Shown piece by piece: positions 17,999-28,459 of a stretch of DNA of 64,000 nucleotides; the stretch's first letter is position 1; every line of letters starts with the position of its first letter. The notes below the pieces were generated by a model. That model made no database searches. It saw nothing but the letters and a program-made list of their open reading frames with translations, and had not been told where the DNA came from. Source of the DNA: Humitalea rosea (GTDB lineage: Bacteria; Pseudomonadota; Alphaproteobacteria; Acetobacterales; Acetobacteraceae). Location of the stretch: the NCBI RefSeq assembly GCF_003253705.1, contig NZ_QKYU01000011.1:62001-126000 (forward strand), written 5' to 3'. The translations under genes were made by a program, and so were the position numbers.

Positions 17999-18504
17999 GT
18001 CAGCCCCCGCCACGGGTTGGGGCGGCCGAGGCGGCGCATGACGCGCGCCTCCGCCTGCTCCATCCGCCGGGCCTCGCCCGCGTGGATATGGTCGTGACCC
18101 GCCAGATGCAGCACGCCATGGGCGACCAGATGCGCCAGATGGTCGGCGACGCGGCGGTTCGCGGCGCGTGCCTCGCGCCGCACGGTGCCGAAGCCCAGCG
18201 CCACGTCGCCCAGAACCCCCGGCACCCCGGCTGGAAAGGAGAGCACGTTGGTCGGCTTGGTCTTGCCGCGATGGTCGTGGTTCAGGCGCTTGAGCGCCCG
18301 GTCATCGGCCAATAGCACCACGATCTGGCCCTGAGCGGGCTGCCCGCGCGCGGCGCATTCGGAAAGCGCCGCGGCGGCTGCCTCTCGGACGATACGTTCG
18401 GGGTCACGCATGGCACCGCGCCAACCGGCGTCCTCCAGCATGACCTCCACAGCCAAAGGCCCGGCGGGAGTTGTCCCGCCGGGCAATCTACTTCCCGGTT
18501 CCAT
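17995..18504 (-). CDS. ybeY: Endoribonuclease YbeY
   Basis: YbeY is a zinc-dependent RNase needed for 16S rRNA 3' maturation and ribosome quality control. The three-histidine metal motif is present as HGVLHLAGHDH. The length is about 169 residues. A GGGAG lies just before ATG 18504, which makes the gene overlap the phoH 3' end by 17 nt. A GTG at 18507 is in frame. It lies between phoH and the CorC-like gene, overlapping both, so all are probably one transcript. Confidence 0.95.
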   Translation of the reverse strand: MEPGSRLPGGTTPAGPLAVEVMLEDAGWRGAMRDPERIVREAAAAALSECAARGQPAQGQIVVLLADDRALKRLNHDHRGKTKPTNVLSFPAGVPGVLGDVALGFGTVRREARAANRRVADHLAHLVAHGVLHLAGHDHIHAGEARRMEQAEARVMRRLGRPNPWRGLT

Positions 18505-19528
18505 CACTCTCCCTCATGCGGGGCCGCAGGCGAGCATTGCGCTCGCCAGACCCCACGTCCTGTTGTGCCTCGGCCCGAGCATAGGCCGAGACGATACGCT
18601 GCACCAACGGGTGCCGTACCACATCGCCCTCGGCGAAGCGACAGACGCCGATCCCCGGCACGCCGTCCAGGATCGACAGCCCCTCGACCAGCCCGCTGCG
18701 GGTGCCCTGGGGCAGATCGACCTGGGACGGATCCCCGGTCACGACCATCCGGCTGCCCTCGCCCATGCGGGTGAGGAACATCTTCATCTGGGCCGCGGTG
18801 GTGTTCTGGGCCTCGTCCAGGATGCAATAGGAATGGGCGAGGGTGCGGCCGCGCATAAAGGCCAGGGGGGCGATTTCGATTTCTCCGGACGCGATGCGGC
18901 GGGCCACCTGATCCGCCGGCAACATGTCGTGGAGCGCGTCGTAGAGCGGACGCAGATACGGGTCCACCTTCTCCTTCATGTCGCCCGGAAGAAAACCGAG
19001 CCGCTCGCCCGCCTCGACCGCGGGGCGGGACAGCACGATGCGATCCACCTTCTGCGCGAGCAGCAGCGCGACGCCCTGGGCCACGGCAAGATAGGTCTTG
19101 CCGGTGCCGGCGGGGCCGACGCCGAACACCATCTCATGCCGCGCCAACAGGTCGATGTAGCCGGCCTGGGCCGGGGTGCGCGGCTGGATCGCGCCTTTTC
19201 GGGTGCGGATCGCGGGCAGGTCGCCCATGGGCAAGCGCGGACCGTAGCCATCGGCAAAGCCCCCGGCGAGGGCCAGGGCAGCATCGACCTCCCCCATGGT
19301 GAGGCTCTCGCCCCGCTCCAATCGTTGCCACATTCGCTTCAAGGCGGCTTCGGCCATCTCGGTCGAGACGCCGGTGATGGCGATCTGATTGCCGCGAGCA
19401 GAGATACGGACGCCGCATTTCTGCTCGATCCGGGCCAGATGCCGGTCATGCTCACCCACAAGAAGGGGCAACAAGGCGTTGTCCGGGAATTCCAGGGTGG
19501 TGCGGTTGCGGGGCGGGGTGGGGGGCAT
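18488..19528 (-). CDS. phoH: PhoH-family ATPase
   Basis: This is a predicted ATPase with Walker A GPAGTGKTYLA near residue 139 and the Walker B segment ILDEAQNTT. An N-terminal KH-like part lies around RGNQIAITG. PhoH proteins are linked to RNA metabolism together with YbeY. The ATG at 19528 gives an N-terminus close to typical homologues (LEFPDNALLPLL). A TTG at 19567 overlaps the miaB stop as TTGA and is a credible alternative start that implies coupling. Confidence 0.94.
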   Translation of the reverse strand: MPPTPPRNRTTLEFPDNALLPLLVGEHDRHLARIEQKCGVRISARGNQIAITGVSTEMAEAALKRMWQRLERGESLTMGEVDAALALAGGFADGYGPRLPMGDLPAIRTRKGAIQPRTPAQAGYIDLLARHEMVFGVGPAGTGKTYLAVAQGVALLLAQKVDRIVLSRPAVEAGERLGFLPGDMKEKVDPYLRPLYDALHDMLPADQVARRIASGEIEIAPLAFMRGRTLAHSYCILDEAQNTTAAQMKMFLTRMGEGSRMVVTGDPSQVDLPQGTRSGLVEGLSILDGVPGIGVCRFAEGDVVRHPLVQRIVSAYARAEAQQDVGSGERNARLRPRMRESDGTGK

Positions 19529-19563
19529 CGCGCGGGCGGATGCGCGAATGAGGGCTGTGTTGC

Positions 19564-20985
19564 TCAAGCGGCTTGTTGCTCCCCGGTCTGGCTGTTTCCC
19601 ATGATTTCTGCGGCAAGGCTGTTGGGTTCGGCGCCCATGACGCGGACGCGGACCATCTGTCCGATGAGGCTTGCGGGCCCCGACAGATGGACGGGTTGCA
19701 GCCAGGGCGAACGTGCCGCGATCTGGCCGGGATAACGCGCGGTGCCGGTCACCAGCACATCGCAGACGCGGCCGACGCAACTCGCGTTGAACGCATCCTG
19801 CTGGCGGCGCAGCAGCGCCTGCAATTCCTGAAGCCGCGCCGCCCGTTCGGCCGGCGGCACCTGGCCGGGCTGGGCGGCGGCCGGGGTGCCCGGACGCTCG
19901 GAATAGGTGAAGGAATAGGCGATGGCGAAGCCGGTCTCGTCCACCAGCTTCATGGTGGCGCGGAAATCGGCCTCGGATTCGCCCGGATGCCCGACGATGA
20001 AATCGGAGGACAGCGCGATATCCGGCCGCGCCGCCTTCACCTTGTCCACGATGCGCCGAAAATCATCGGCGGTATGGCCGCGGTTCATCGCCCGCAGCAC
20101 GCGGTCCGAGCCGGACTGCACCGGCAGATGCAGGAAGGGCATCAGCGCCGGCAGGTCGCGATGGGCGGCGATCAGGGCGTCATCCATGTCGCGCGGATGG
20201 CTGGTCATGTAGCGCAGCCGGGCGAGCCCCGGCACCTCGGCCAGCCGCGCCAGCAGCCGCGCCAGGCCCCAGACCGCCCCATCCGGCCCCTGGCCGTGAT
20301 AGGCGTTCACATTCTGCCCGAGCAGCGCGATCTCCCGCGCCCCAACCGCGACCAGCCTCTCGGCCTCGGCCACCACGGCGGAGACCGGGCGGGAGACTTC
20401 GGCGCCCCGCGTATAGGGGACGACGCAGAAGGAGCAGAACTTGTCGCAGCCTTCCTGCACCGTGAGGAAGGCAACCGCCCCCTGCGCGCCCCGTGCCTGC
20501 GGCATGAGGTCGAACTTGGTCTCGGCCGGGAAGTCGGTGTTGATCTGCAGCCCGGCGGCGCGATGCGCACGGGCCACCATCTCCGGCAGGCGGTGATAGG
20601 ATTGCGGCCCGACGACCATATCCACCCAAGGCGCGCGCGCGGCGATCTCCGCGCCCTCGGCCTGGGCGACGCAGCCGGCGACGGCGATGATGGTGGGCAG
20701 CCCCTCGGCGGCCCGCGCCGTCTTCATGTCGCGCAGCCGGCCCAGGTCGGAGAACACCTTCTCCGTCGCCCGTTCCCGGATATGGCAGGTGTTGAGCAGC
20801 ACCATATCGGCGTTCTCGGGCGCATCGATGGGCGCGTAGCCGAGCGGGGCGAGCAGCTCCGTCATCCGTTCGCTGTCATAGACGTTCATCTGGCAGCCCC
20901 AGGTCTTCACATGAAGACGGCGCAGGGGGGGGCGGACCACGGCGGTGCCGGCGTCAACAGGTTCGATGGGGCCAGTGGCGGTCAC
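19564..20985 (-). CDS. miaB: tRNA-2-methylthio-N6-dimethylallyladenosine synthase
   Basis: MiaB is a radical-SAM methylthiotransferase acting on ms2i6A37 in tRNA. The first iron-sulfur cluster cysteines appear in [17 protein letters not shown] and [10 protein letters not shown]. The radical-SAM motif CDKFCSFC (Cys-x3-Cys-x2-Cys) lies near residue 182. A C-terminal TRAM-like part ends the 473-residue protein. It is the first gene of the phoH-ybeY-corC-lnt block, with 218 bp upstream before the plsC stop where its promoter should lie. I saw no distinctive element there. Confidence 0.97.
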   Translation of the reverse strand: MTATGPIEPVDAGTAVVRPPLRRLHVKTWGCQMNVYDSERMTELLAPLGYAPIDAPENADMVLLNTCHIRERATEKVFSDLGRLRDMKTARAAEGLPTIIAVAGCVAQAEGAEIAARAPWVDMVVGPQSYHRLPEMVARAHRAAGLQINTDFPAETKFDLMPQARGAQGAVAFLTVQEGCDKFCSFCVVPYTRGAEVSRPVSAVVAEAERLVAVGAREIALLGQNVNAYHGQGPDGAVWGLARLLARLAEVPGLARLRYMTSHPRDMDDALIAAHRDLPALMPFLHLPVQSGSDRVLRAMNRGHTADDFRRIVDKVKAARPDIALSSDFIVGHPGESEADFRATMKLVDETGFAIAYSFTYSERPGTPAAAQPGQVPPAERAARLQELQALLRRQQDAFNASCVGRVCDVLVTGTARYPGQIAARSPWLQPVHLSGPASLIGQMVRVRVMGAEPNSLAAEIMGNSQTGEQQAA

Positions 20986-21203
20986 TGAGAAAGGGTCATG
21001 GAGCGGGTCATCCCAAGCGGCCGCATCACGCGCGGCTCTTGAGGCAGATGCGGTGCACCTTGGCCCGGGTCAAGCGACGCCGGGGCAAGCGATTCGAGGG
21101 GGGTGAAGATTCGCCATGGCAGGCATCGGACCGGATAGGGGCCCGGCCGGTCAAGGAAAGAGACGCGCCAGAGGCGAATTGGGCCGAAATAGCACGGCGG
21201 TCC

Positions 21204-22139
21204 TCACTCGGCCGGCACCGGCACGCCGCCGGAGCCGACCCGCAGCGGCCGCGCCGGGCGGTTCTGGCGCAGCGCCGCCGCCCCTTCGGCCACCACGCCG
21301 CCGACCGCGGCGGTCAGCGCCTTGCGATCCGCGAATTCCGCGGGCTTCACGACCTCATGCAGCAGCACCGTCGCCCGCGCCCCGGGCCGCCGCGCCAGGC
21401 GCCAGAAATGGCTCGCGATATCCATGTCGCCGTACCAGGCGAAGAGCGGCCGGTCCCGGCGGCAGGCCGGCAGGCCGCCCAGCCGGTCATAGACCACCGA
21501 CACTGGCTGCACCGCGCGGGCGGCATCGGCGATCGAGAGGAAGGAGGAACGGAAGGGCAGCACCCGCGTGCCGTCGCTGCTGGTGCCCTCGGGGAACAGG
21601 ATCAGGCTGTCGCCCGCCTTCAGGCGATCGCGCATGCTGCCCGCCTCGGCCCCGGTGCGGCTGCGCTCGCGGCTGACGAAAACGCTGCGCCCGAGATGGG
21701 CGACCCAGCCGATCACCGGCCATTCGGCAACATCGCCCTTGGCGACGAAACAGCCCTCCAGCACCGAGCCCAGCACCAGCACATCGAGCCAGGAGGTATG
21801 GTTGGAGGCGAAGAGCACCGATCCGCCCGGCGCCGCCTCCCCCACCACCTGCACCCGCAGCCCGATCAGGCGGCAGAGGACGCGGTGGTAGGTGCGGGCG
21901 AAGGAGATCTTCGCGCGCCCCGGCAGCCGGATCAGCACGGCCTGGATCGGCAGCGCGATCAGGGTCCAGAGCGCCACGAACACCATCCGCCGCACCGCGC
22001 GGATCCGGCCGCCAAGCGGGCGCGGGTCCATCACATCGCGGAACAGGGAGCCGGGCAGCACCGGCTTGAACCGCAGCGGCCCCTTCCGCTGCGGGCGGCG
22101 GGGCAGGGCGGGTTCGGCGGCGTTGACGACGGCGTTCAT
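21204..22139 (-). CDS. 1-acyl-sn-glycerol-3-phosphate acyltransferase family protein
   Basis: This is a PlsC-type enzyme of phospholipid synthesis, anchored by a hydrophobic helix (MVFVALWTLIALPIQAVLI). The catalytic motif is NHTSWLD (NHx4D), the acceptor motif is FPEGTSSDG, and GWVAHLGRSVFVSRER lies between them. About 311 residues from ATG 22139. Longer reading to 22226 lacks support. It may act on lysophosphatidic acid or on ornithine-lipid precursors, which the sequence does not decide. A 230-bp gap upstream holds its promoter and no visible gene. Confidence 0.9.
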   Translation of the reverse strand: MNAVVNAAEPALPRRPQRKGPLRFKPVLPGSLFRDVMDPRPLGGRIRAVRRMVFVALWTLIALPIQAVLIRLPGRAKISFARTYHRVLCRLIGLRVQVVGEAAPGGSVLFASNHTSWLDVLVLGSVLEGCFVAKGDVAEWPVIGWVAHLGRSVFVSRERSRTGAEAGSMRDRLKAGDSLILFPEGTSSDGTRVLPFRSSFLSIADAARAVQPVSVVYDRLGGLPACRRDRPLFAWYGDMDIASHFWRLARRPGARATVLLHEVVKPAEFADRKALTAAVGGVVAEGAAALRQNRPARPLRVGSGGVPVPAE

Positions 22140-22369
22140 GACAGAGGGGTTAGCGCCGTGACCGCGACGGGGCAATGAATGTGACGTTGCAGTCGCATGA
22201 CGCCTGACCTCCCACCCGCCTTGCACGACGCGGCTTTTTCCGCCGCCTCCGGCGCTTTCGGGAAGGATGCAATTCCCGAACCCTCCGGCCGGCGCCCGCC
22301 GTCCCTCATTACACTGTCACCCATGATATATGGCAAGCTGGATGGCGTGCCGGACAGGCGAGGCGGTGG

Positions 22370-23113
22370 TCAGGATGCCTTGCCGGGCTCCAGCCCGGCC
22401 AGCGCCCGGCCCAGCGACTCGGCCAGCCCCTGGCTCGGCGTCGGCGCCGGGCGCGGCGGACGGGTTCGCGGATGGCGGGCAGCCGCTTCCTTCAACAGGC
22501 AGTCCAGACTGTCCAGCACCGGCACCGGGGCGGTCACCATCTCCGCCATGCCTGCGAGGCCGGCGCCGCCCAGCACCACCGCCCCTGCCCCCGCCTCCGC
22601 CGCGGCCTGCGCCTCGGCCGAGAGCAGCACGGCGGCGGCGGCGGGGTCGCGCGCGATCAGATCGCCGGTCGGCGGGATGCTGCGGATATCCACGACCTCC
22701 CGCCCCGCGCCGCGCAGGGCGCAGAATTCGCGCAGCATCGGCACCCAGGCGGCCCCGCCGGTCAGGAAGGCGATGCGCGGGGCCAGGCGCAGGGCAAGGG
22801 TCAGCGAAGCCTCCGCCATGCCGGTGACGGGTCCGGGGAAGATTTCGCGCACGGCCTCCAGCCCCGGATCACCGAAGCAGGCGATGGCCACGGCGTCGAA
22901 CTGGCCGAAATGCTCGGCCACCGCCTCCAGCACCGCATGGGCCGCGATCGCGGCCGAGGCGCGGCTTGCGACATAACGGGCGCCGAAGCGCGCGGTCGCC
23001 GGCACCAGGGCGACCTCGGTATGGCCAAGCCCGTCCAGCACCACCCTGGCCCGCCGCGCGAGGGTGCGGGTGATCGCCGGGTCGGTGTTTCCGTTCAGAA
23101 GCAGCAGTCGCAT
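22370..23113 (-). CDS. Asp/Glu/hydantoin racemase-family protein with one catalytic cysteine replaced
   Basis: The 247-residue protein starts LLLLNGNTDPAITRTL (the family LNxNT motif). It has the first cysteine in IACFGDPGLEAVRE. At the second catalytic site, where the family has VLGCAGM, it reads VLGGAGLAGM. The codon is GGC, so the cysteine is Gly. Two-base racemisation would be lost, and decarboxylase-like (arylmalonate/maleate isomerase-type) or another chemistry is possible. It stands alone, divergent from the SYLF gene, with no hydantoinase or carbamoylase nearby. Confidence 0.82.
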   Translation of the reverse strand: MRLLLLNGNTDPAITRTLARRARVVLDGLGHTEVALVPATARFGARYVASRASAAIAAHAVLEAVAEHFGQFDAVAIACFGDPGLEAVREIFPGPVTGMAEASLTLALRLAPRIAFLTGGAAWVPMLREFCALRGAGREVVDIRSIPPTGDLIARDPAAAAVLLSAEAQAAAEAGAGAVVLGGAGLAGMAEMVTAPVPVLDSLDCLLKEAAARHPRTRPPRPAPTPSQGLAESLGRALAGLEPGKAS

Positions 23114-23237
23114 CGGAGGGAGCCTGACTCAGCCGGGGCCGCGCCGGAAGCCCCCCCGATCAAGCCGCACGGGCAACCTTTCAGCTCTTTGGGCGTTGCG
23201 CTCCTCGAATGCCCGTCCCGGTCCAAGGAGATCATCC

Positions 23238-23804
23238 ATGTCCATCCTGTCCCGCCGCAGCCTCGCGCCCTATCTCGCGATCATTCCCCTCGCCATCGCC
23301 GCGATGAAGCCGCAGAGCGCGGAAGCCGCGACCCGCAGCGAGATCGACCGCGAGGTCGCCTCCGCCGTCGCCACCCTGCACGGCATGGACAATGCCCGTC
23401 CGCTCTTCGCCCAGGCGCAGGCCGTGCTGGTCTTCCCGAAGATCCTGAGCGGGGGCTTCATCATCGGTGGCCAGTACGGCGAAGGCGCCCTTCTGCGCGG
23501 CAGCAATACCGAAGGCTACTACAACATCGCCGGCGCCAGCTTCGGGTTGCAGATCGGCGCACAGGTCGCCGGGCTGGCCATGTTCTTCATGACCAATGAC
23601 GCGCTGGCCGCGCTGATGCGCGCCGATGGCTGGGAAATCGGCAGCGGCCCGTCCGTCGTCGTGCTGGATCGTGGCGTGCAGGCGAATGTCTCGGCGACGA
23701 CGCTGCGCGAGCCGGTCTACGCGATCAGCTTCAGCCAGGAAGGGCTGATGGCCGCCTTGGCGCTGAACGGCACCAAGATCACCAAGATCACGCCCGCCGC
23801 ATAG
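23238..23804 (+). CDS. SYLF (Ysc84/DUF500) domain protein, exported
   Basis: The 188-residue protein has an N-terminal signal (RRSLAPYLAIIPLAIAA with cleavage near AEA). One SYLF domain follows: AQAVLVFPKILSGGFIIGGQYGEG, then SFGLQIGAQ. SYLF proteins bind lipids, and bacterial members are periplasmic or outer-membrane associated with unclear roles. AAGGAG precedes ATG 23238. The 3' end overlaps the convergent ScfR-type regulator gene by 17 bp. Confidence 0.9.
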   Translation: MSILSRRSLAPYLAIIPLAIAAMKPQSAEAATRSEIDREVASAVATLHGMDNARPLFAQAQAVLVFPKILSGGFIIGGQYGEGALLRGSNTEGYYNIAGASFGLQIGAQVAGLAMFFMTNDALAALMRADGWEIGSGPSVVVLDRGVQANVSATTLREPVYAISFSQEGLMAALALNGTKITKITPAA

Positions 23805-25206
23805 CCTTCGCCCCGGGCTTGGGGGCGAAGCGGTAGGGCGCCGCACTTTCCTCCAGCGGGTCCACCGCCAGCCGGTGTTCCAGCGGGGGGAAGGCGCGGC
23901 TGCGGCAGTCCTCCCGGTCGCAGAGCCGGCAGGACAGGCCGATGCCGACGACCGCCTTCTCCAGGTCCAGCCCATCGGCATAGACGACCTCGGCCGCGCG
24001 GCCGATGTCGCAGCCCATGGCGACGACATGGATCGGGGGCGGTTCGCCCCATTTGGCCGGCGCCCCCTGCACCGTGCGCGCGAAACACAGGAAGGTCGCG
24101 CCATCGGGCAGGGCCGCGAGCTGCACCCGCATCATCCCCGGCGTCGCGAAGGCGCCATGCACGATCCAGCGCGGACAGGACCCGCCGTAGCGCGCGAAGG
24201 GAAACCCCGCGGCCGAAAACCGCTTGCCGACATTCCCCGCCGGGTCCAGCCGCAGGAAGAAGAAGGGCAGCCCGCGCGCGCCCTCCCGTTGCAGCGTGGA
24301 CAGCCGGTGGCAGGCCTGTTCGAAGGACACGCCGAAGCGCGCCGCCAAAGCCTCCATGTCATGCCGCAGCGCCCGCGCCTGCGCGAGATAGGGCGCATAG
24401 GGCAGCAGCAGCGCCCCCGCCGCATAGTTCAGCAGCCCGACCCGCAGCAGGGCGGCGGCCTCCGTGGTGCTCGGCGCGGCCTGGGCGATGATGCTCTCCA
24501 CCGCCTCCCGCGCCTCCAGCAGCATCAGGTGGAAGGCCATCTGGAAGCCGCGGCTTTCGCGCGGCAGGCTGTCCGAGAGGTGCAGCCGGCGGGTCGCGGC
24601 ATCGTAGCGGCGATGGGACTGCTCCATCGGCCCGACCTGCACCACGATCCCATGCTCGCCGCGCAGCCGGGCGGCGATGGCGTGGTTCATTTCGGAGGGT
24701 GCGGCACCCAGACGGGCGCCCACCCGCTCGGCCGCCTCCTCCAGGCTCGGGAAGTGGTTGGCGCGATCATGGAAGATGTCGCGCACCTCCTCGGTCGGCA
24801 GCAGCAGGCGGCGGCCGGTGGGCAGCGAGATGCCGCTCGCATCCTCCCGCGCCACGCGCCAGGCGCGGTAGAGCGCCAGCATCGCCCGCCCCGCATTGGG
24901 GGCTGAGCCGGCCAGGGTCTCGACCTCATCCTCCGGCACCGTCTCCAGCCCCAGCAGCGGATCGGCCAGGACCTCGCGCAGCCCGGCCTCCATCAGCCGT
25001 TCCTGATGCCCCGAGAGGGTGGCGAGATCGGCCCCCAAGGCCTCCGACAGCTTGATCAGCAAGGCGGCGGTGACGCCGCGCTGATCATGTTCGATGAGGT
25101 TGAGGTAGGACGCCGAAATGCCAAGCCGCACCGCCAGCGCCATCTGCGCCTCGCCGCGCTCGGTCCGGAGACGACGAATGGTGCGGCCGATCCTGGGGGC
25201 TGCCAT
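23788..25206 (-). CDS. Short-chain fatty acid / glyoxylate-type regulator (ScfR/RamB/MccR family)
   Basis: The 472-residue protein has an N-terminal XRE helix-turn-helix (QMALAVRLGISASYLNLIEH). A central ImmA/IrrE-like region follows (FQMAFHLMLLEARE, where the usual HExxH is absent). A C-terminal DUF2083 domain ends in a cysteine cluster CRLCDREDCRSRAFPP. Relatives (RamB in actinobacteria, MccR/ScfR in proteobacteria) control isocitrate lyase or the methylcitrate pathway according to short acyl-CoA levels. It is divergent from aceA with 156 bp between the starts, which supports control of that gene, but the binding is inferred. Confidence 0.9.
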   Translation of the reverse strand: MAAPRIGRTIRRLRTERGEAQMALAVRLGISASYLNLIEHDQRGVTAALLIKLSEALGADLATLSGHQERLMEAGLREVLADPLLGLETVPEDEVETLAGSAPNAGRAMLALYRAWRVAREDASGISLPTGRRLLLPTEEVRDIFHDRANHFPSLEEAAERVGARLGAAPSEMNHAIAARLRGEHGIVVQVGPMEQSHRRYDAATRRLHLSDSLPRESRGFQMAFHLMLLEAREAVESIIAQAAPSTTEAAALLRVGLLNYAAGALLLPYAPYLAQARALRHDMEALAARFGVSFEQACHRLSTLQREGARGLPFFFLRLDPAGNVGKRFSAAGFPFARYGGSCPRWIVHGAFATPGMMRVQLAALPDGATFLCFARTVQGAPAKWGEPPPIHVVAMGCDIGRAAEVVYADGLDLEKAVVGIGLSCRLCDREDCRSRAFPPLEHRLAVDPLEESAAPYRFAPKPGAKAMRRA

Positions 25207-25362
25207 ACTTTACAACTTTCACGGATTGTCGAAGGGCCGCGTCAAAACCACCACGCGATTGCGGTGCGGGGCGCAGAATGAGGGCTGCATTTCGCGGCCG
25301 CAAGGTGAATTCTTCACACAGGCGACGGGGCAACCCGACGCGCATCGTTGAAGGAACCCAGC
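25207..25362. promoter_or_regulatory. Divergent control region between the ScfR-type regulator and aceA
   Basis: This 156-bp segment must hold both promoters. It is less GC-rich than its surroundings, with a TACAACTTTCACGG stretch near the regulator start. A palindromic CGCGGCCGCA and a TGAATTCTTCA segment lie nearer aceA. The aceA ribosome-binding site AAGGAA ends the region. No operator can be assigned by eye. Confidence 0.5.
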
Positions 25363-26661
<1,299 letters not shown>

Positions 26662-26675
26662 GGGGAGGCAGAGAC

Positions 26676-26858
26676 ATGAACACGCAGGATTTCGACGACG
26701 GCCTGGTCCATGGTCATCCCTGGATGAGCGAGCCGCCCCGCAGCGGGCAGATGCCGATCCGCCTCACACCTCCCACGACAGTGGAGGCCGATTATGATGA
26801 CGGGCTGGTCCATGGCCATGGCTGGGCTTGCAGCGAGCGCGGCCAGCCGGCGGGCTGA
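26676..26858 (+). CDS. 60-residue protein with two DDGLVHGHxW motifs
   Basis: I do not recognise a characterised family. The gene starts 14 bp after the aceA stop with a strong GGGGAGG ribosome-binding site and ends before a good terminator, so it is very likely translated with aceA. The protein is built of two copies of one motif, FDDGLVHGHPWMSE near residue 6 and YDDGLVHGHGWACSE near residue 40, joined by a proline-rich linker. The His/Asp content could suit metal binding, but this is speculation. There is no signal peptide or membrane segment. Confidence 0.75.
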   Translation: MNTQDFDDGLVHGHPWMSEPPRSGQMPIRLTPPTTVEADYDDGLVHGHGWACSERGQPAG

Positions 26859-26865
26859 CGGGACG

Positions 26866-26886
26866 GGGGGGCGCCGGTCGCCCCCC
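26866..26886. terminator. Strong GC hairpin between the aceA operon and the DUF1345 gene
   Basis: A perfect 8-bp stem, GGGGGGCG paired with CGCCCCCC around a 5-nt loop, lies between convergent genes. It could terminate transcription from both sides. Confidence 0.65.
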
Positions 26887-27506
26887 TACCCCGCTAGCCC
26901 CGCCGCGATATTCACCGCCGCGGCCAGGATCACCGCGTTGAAGGCGAAGGCCACCAGCGAGTGCAGCAGCACCACCTTGCGGATCGCCGGGCTGTCGGTG
27001 GTCACATCGCTGACCTGGGCGGTCATGCCGATGGTGAAGGCGAAATACAGGAACTCGGAATACTCGGGCGTGCCGTCGCCGCCTGGAAAATCGATCCCGC
27101 CGTCGGAGCTCCAATACTCATGCGCATACTCATGCGCGAAGAGCATGTGCACGAAGAGCCAGGAGAGCAGGATCGTCGTGCCCGTCAGTATCGTATTCGC
27201 CGTGGTCGGCGGACCGCCCACCGCCGCGTCCCAGCCGACCCCGGCGACCGAGGCGACCGCGGCGGTCAGGGAGAGGGCAAAGACGGTCCATCGCCGCTCG
27301 GCCAGCACCTCCGCCCGGCGGCGCATGGTCTCCGCATCGGCGGCCCAAAGCCGGTGCAGCATCAAGGATGTGTAGATCACGACAAGCACGCACCAACCCG
27401 CCAGCACCGGCGCGACCCCACGCAGGCCGCCGCCGAACGCGGCGCCGCCCGCGACCATCCCGCCCCCCAGCGCCCAACCCAGAACGGGCCGGCGCAGGGC
27501 CATCAT
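26886..27506 (-). CDS. DUF1345 integral membrane protein
   Basis: The 206-residue protein has about five hydrophobic helices and the family motif FAHEYAHEYW in a loop, followed by EYSEFLYFAFTIGMTAQVSDV. The function of DUF1345 is unknown. The ATG at 27506 overlaps the stop of the upstream dehydratase as ATGA (the sequence reads ATGATGG), so it is coupled to the D-amino-acid operon. This supports the short start over a reading to 27776. Confidence 0.85.
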   Translation of the reverse strand: MMALRRPVLGWALGGGMVAGGAAFGGGLRGVAPVLAGWCVLVVIYTSLMLHRLWAADAETMRRRAEVLAERRWTVFALSLTAAVASVAGVGWDAAVGGPPTTANTILTGTTILLSWLFVHMLFAHEYAHEYWSSDGGIDFPGGDGTPEYSEFLYFAFTIGMTAQVSDVTTDSPAIRKVVLLHSLVAFAFNAVILAAAVNIAAGLAG

Positions 27507-28459
27507 CCAGCCAAGGCGCGGGCGAAGACGGCGGGATCGACATTGCCGCCGCTGATGACCAGGCCGATGCGGCGGCCCCGGACCGGCACCTTGCCCGCCA
27601 GCACCGCGGCCAGCGCCACCGAGCCACCGGGTTCGGCGACGATCTTCAGATGCTCGAAGGCGAAGCGCATGGCGGCGAAGACCTCGGCCTCCGTCACCGA
27701 GACGCCACCCGCGAGGCGCGGCGCATTCACCGCGAAGGTGATCTCCCCCGGCCGGCGCGAGAGCAGCGCGTCGCAAAGCAGATCGCCCGTGCCATCATTG
27801 GCGATGCGGGTGCCGGCGCGCAGCGACTGGCCGTAATCATCCCAGCCCTCGGGTTCCACCGCCCAGACTTCGGTGCCGCTGCCCTCAAGCGCCAGCGCGA
27901 CCCCGGCGACGAGCCCACCGCCGCCGGTGCAGACCAGCATGGCGTCGAGCGGGGCGCCCGCATCCTCCATCAGCTCCAGCGCCAGCGTGCCCTGGCCGGC
28001 GATGACATGCGGATGGTCGAAGGGCGGGATGACCGTCAGCCCGCGCTCCGCGCCGAGGCGCTCGGCCAGGGTCTCGCGATCGGTGGTCGCGCGGTCGAAG
28101 GGCAGGATCTCCGCCCCCCAGGCGCGCGTGGCCGCGACCTTGATCCGCGGCGCATCCGCCGGCATCGCGATCAGCGCCGGAATGCCGAGGGCGGCTGCGG
28201 CGCAGGCGATCGCCTGGCCGTGGTTGCCGGAGGAATGCGTCACCACGCCGCGCCCGCCCGGTGCCAGTTGCAGCAAGGCATTGGTGGCGCCGCGGAACTT
28301 GAAGGAGCCGGTGCGCTGCAAGGGCTCGGGCTTGACGAAGATCTCCCCGCCCGTGACCCGGTCCAGCGCCGCGTGGCGCAGCATCGGCGTGCGGATGACG
28401 CGGCCCGCGAGGCGGATCGCGGCCGCGCGCACATCGGCATGGGTCGGAAGCGCGCTCAT
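27503..28459 (-). CDS. PLP-dependent threonine/serine dehydratase-family enzyme
   Basis: This is a fold-type II PLP enzyme of 318 residues without an ACT domain. The Schiff-base lysine is in TGSFKFRGA, SSGNHGQA binds the substrate carboxylate, and GGGGLVAG binds the cofactor phosphate. Close relatives are catabolic threonine dehydratases, serine racemases and hydroxyaspartate dehydratases, which cannot be separated here. It overlaps the upstream DauA-like gene by ATGA and the downstream DUF1345 gene by ATGA. A role in hydroxy-amino-acid breakdown to keto acids is likely. Confidence 0.88.
   Translation of the reverse strand: MSALPTHADVRAAAIRLAGRVIRTPMLRHAALDRVTGGEIFVKPEPLQRTGSFKFRGATNALLQLAPGGRGVVTHSSGNHGQAIACAAAALGIPALIAMPADAPRIKVAATRAWGAEILPFDRATTDRETLAERLGAERGLTVIPPFDHPHVIAGQGTLALELMEDAGAPLDAMLVCTGGGGLVAGVALALEGSGTEVWAVEPEGWDDYGQSLRAGTRIANDGTGDLLCDALLSRRPGEITFAVNAPRLAGGVSVTEAEVFAAMRFAFEHLKIVAEPGGSVALAAVLAGKVPVRGRRIGLVISGGNVDPAVFARALAG

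Noticed and set aside
15566-18097. Long + strand frame opposite lnt and the CorC-like gene
   Set aside because: It spans two well-supported genes and their junction on the other strand and is very rich in Gln, Arg and His.
20986-21203. 218-bp gap upstream of miaB considered for a tRNA or small RNA
   Set aside because: No cloverleaf, T-loop motif or clear hairpin with a T-run was visible.
23788-25206. ScfR-type regulator considered as an ImmA/IrrE metallopeptidase
   Set aside because: The zinc motif HExxH is absent (FHLMLLEA at that place), so peptidase activity is not supported.
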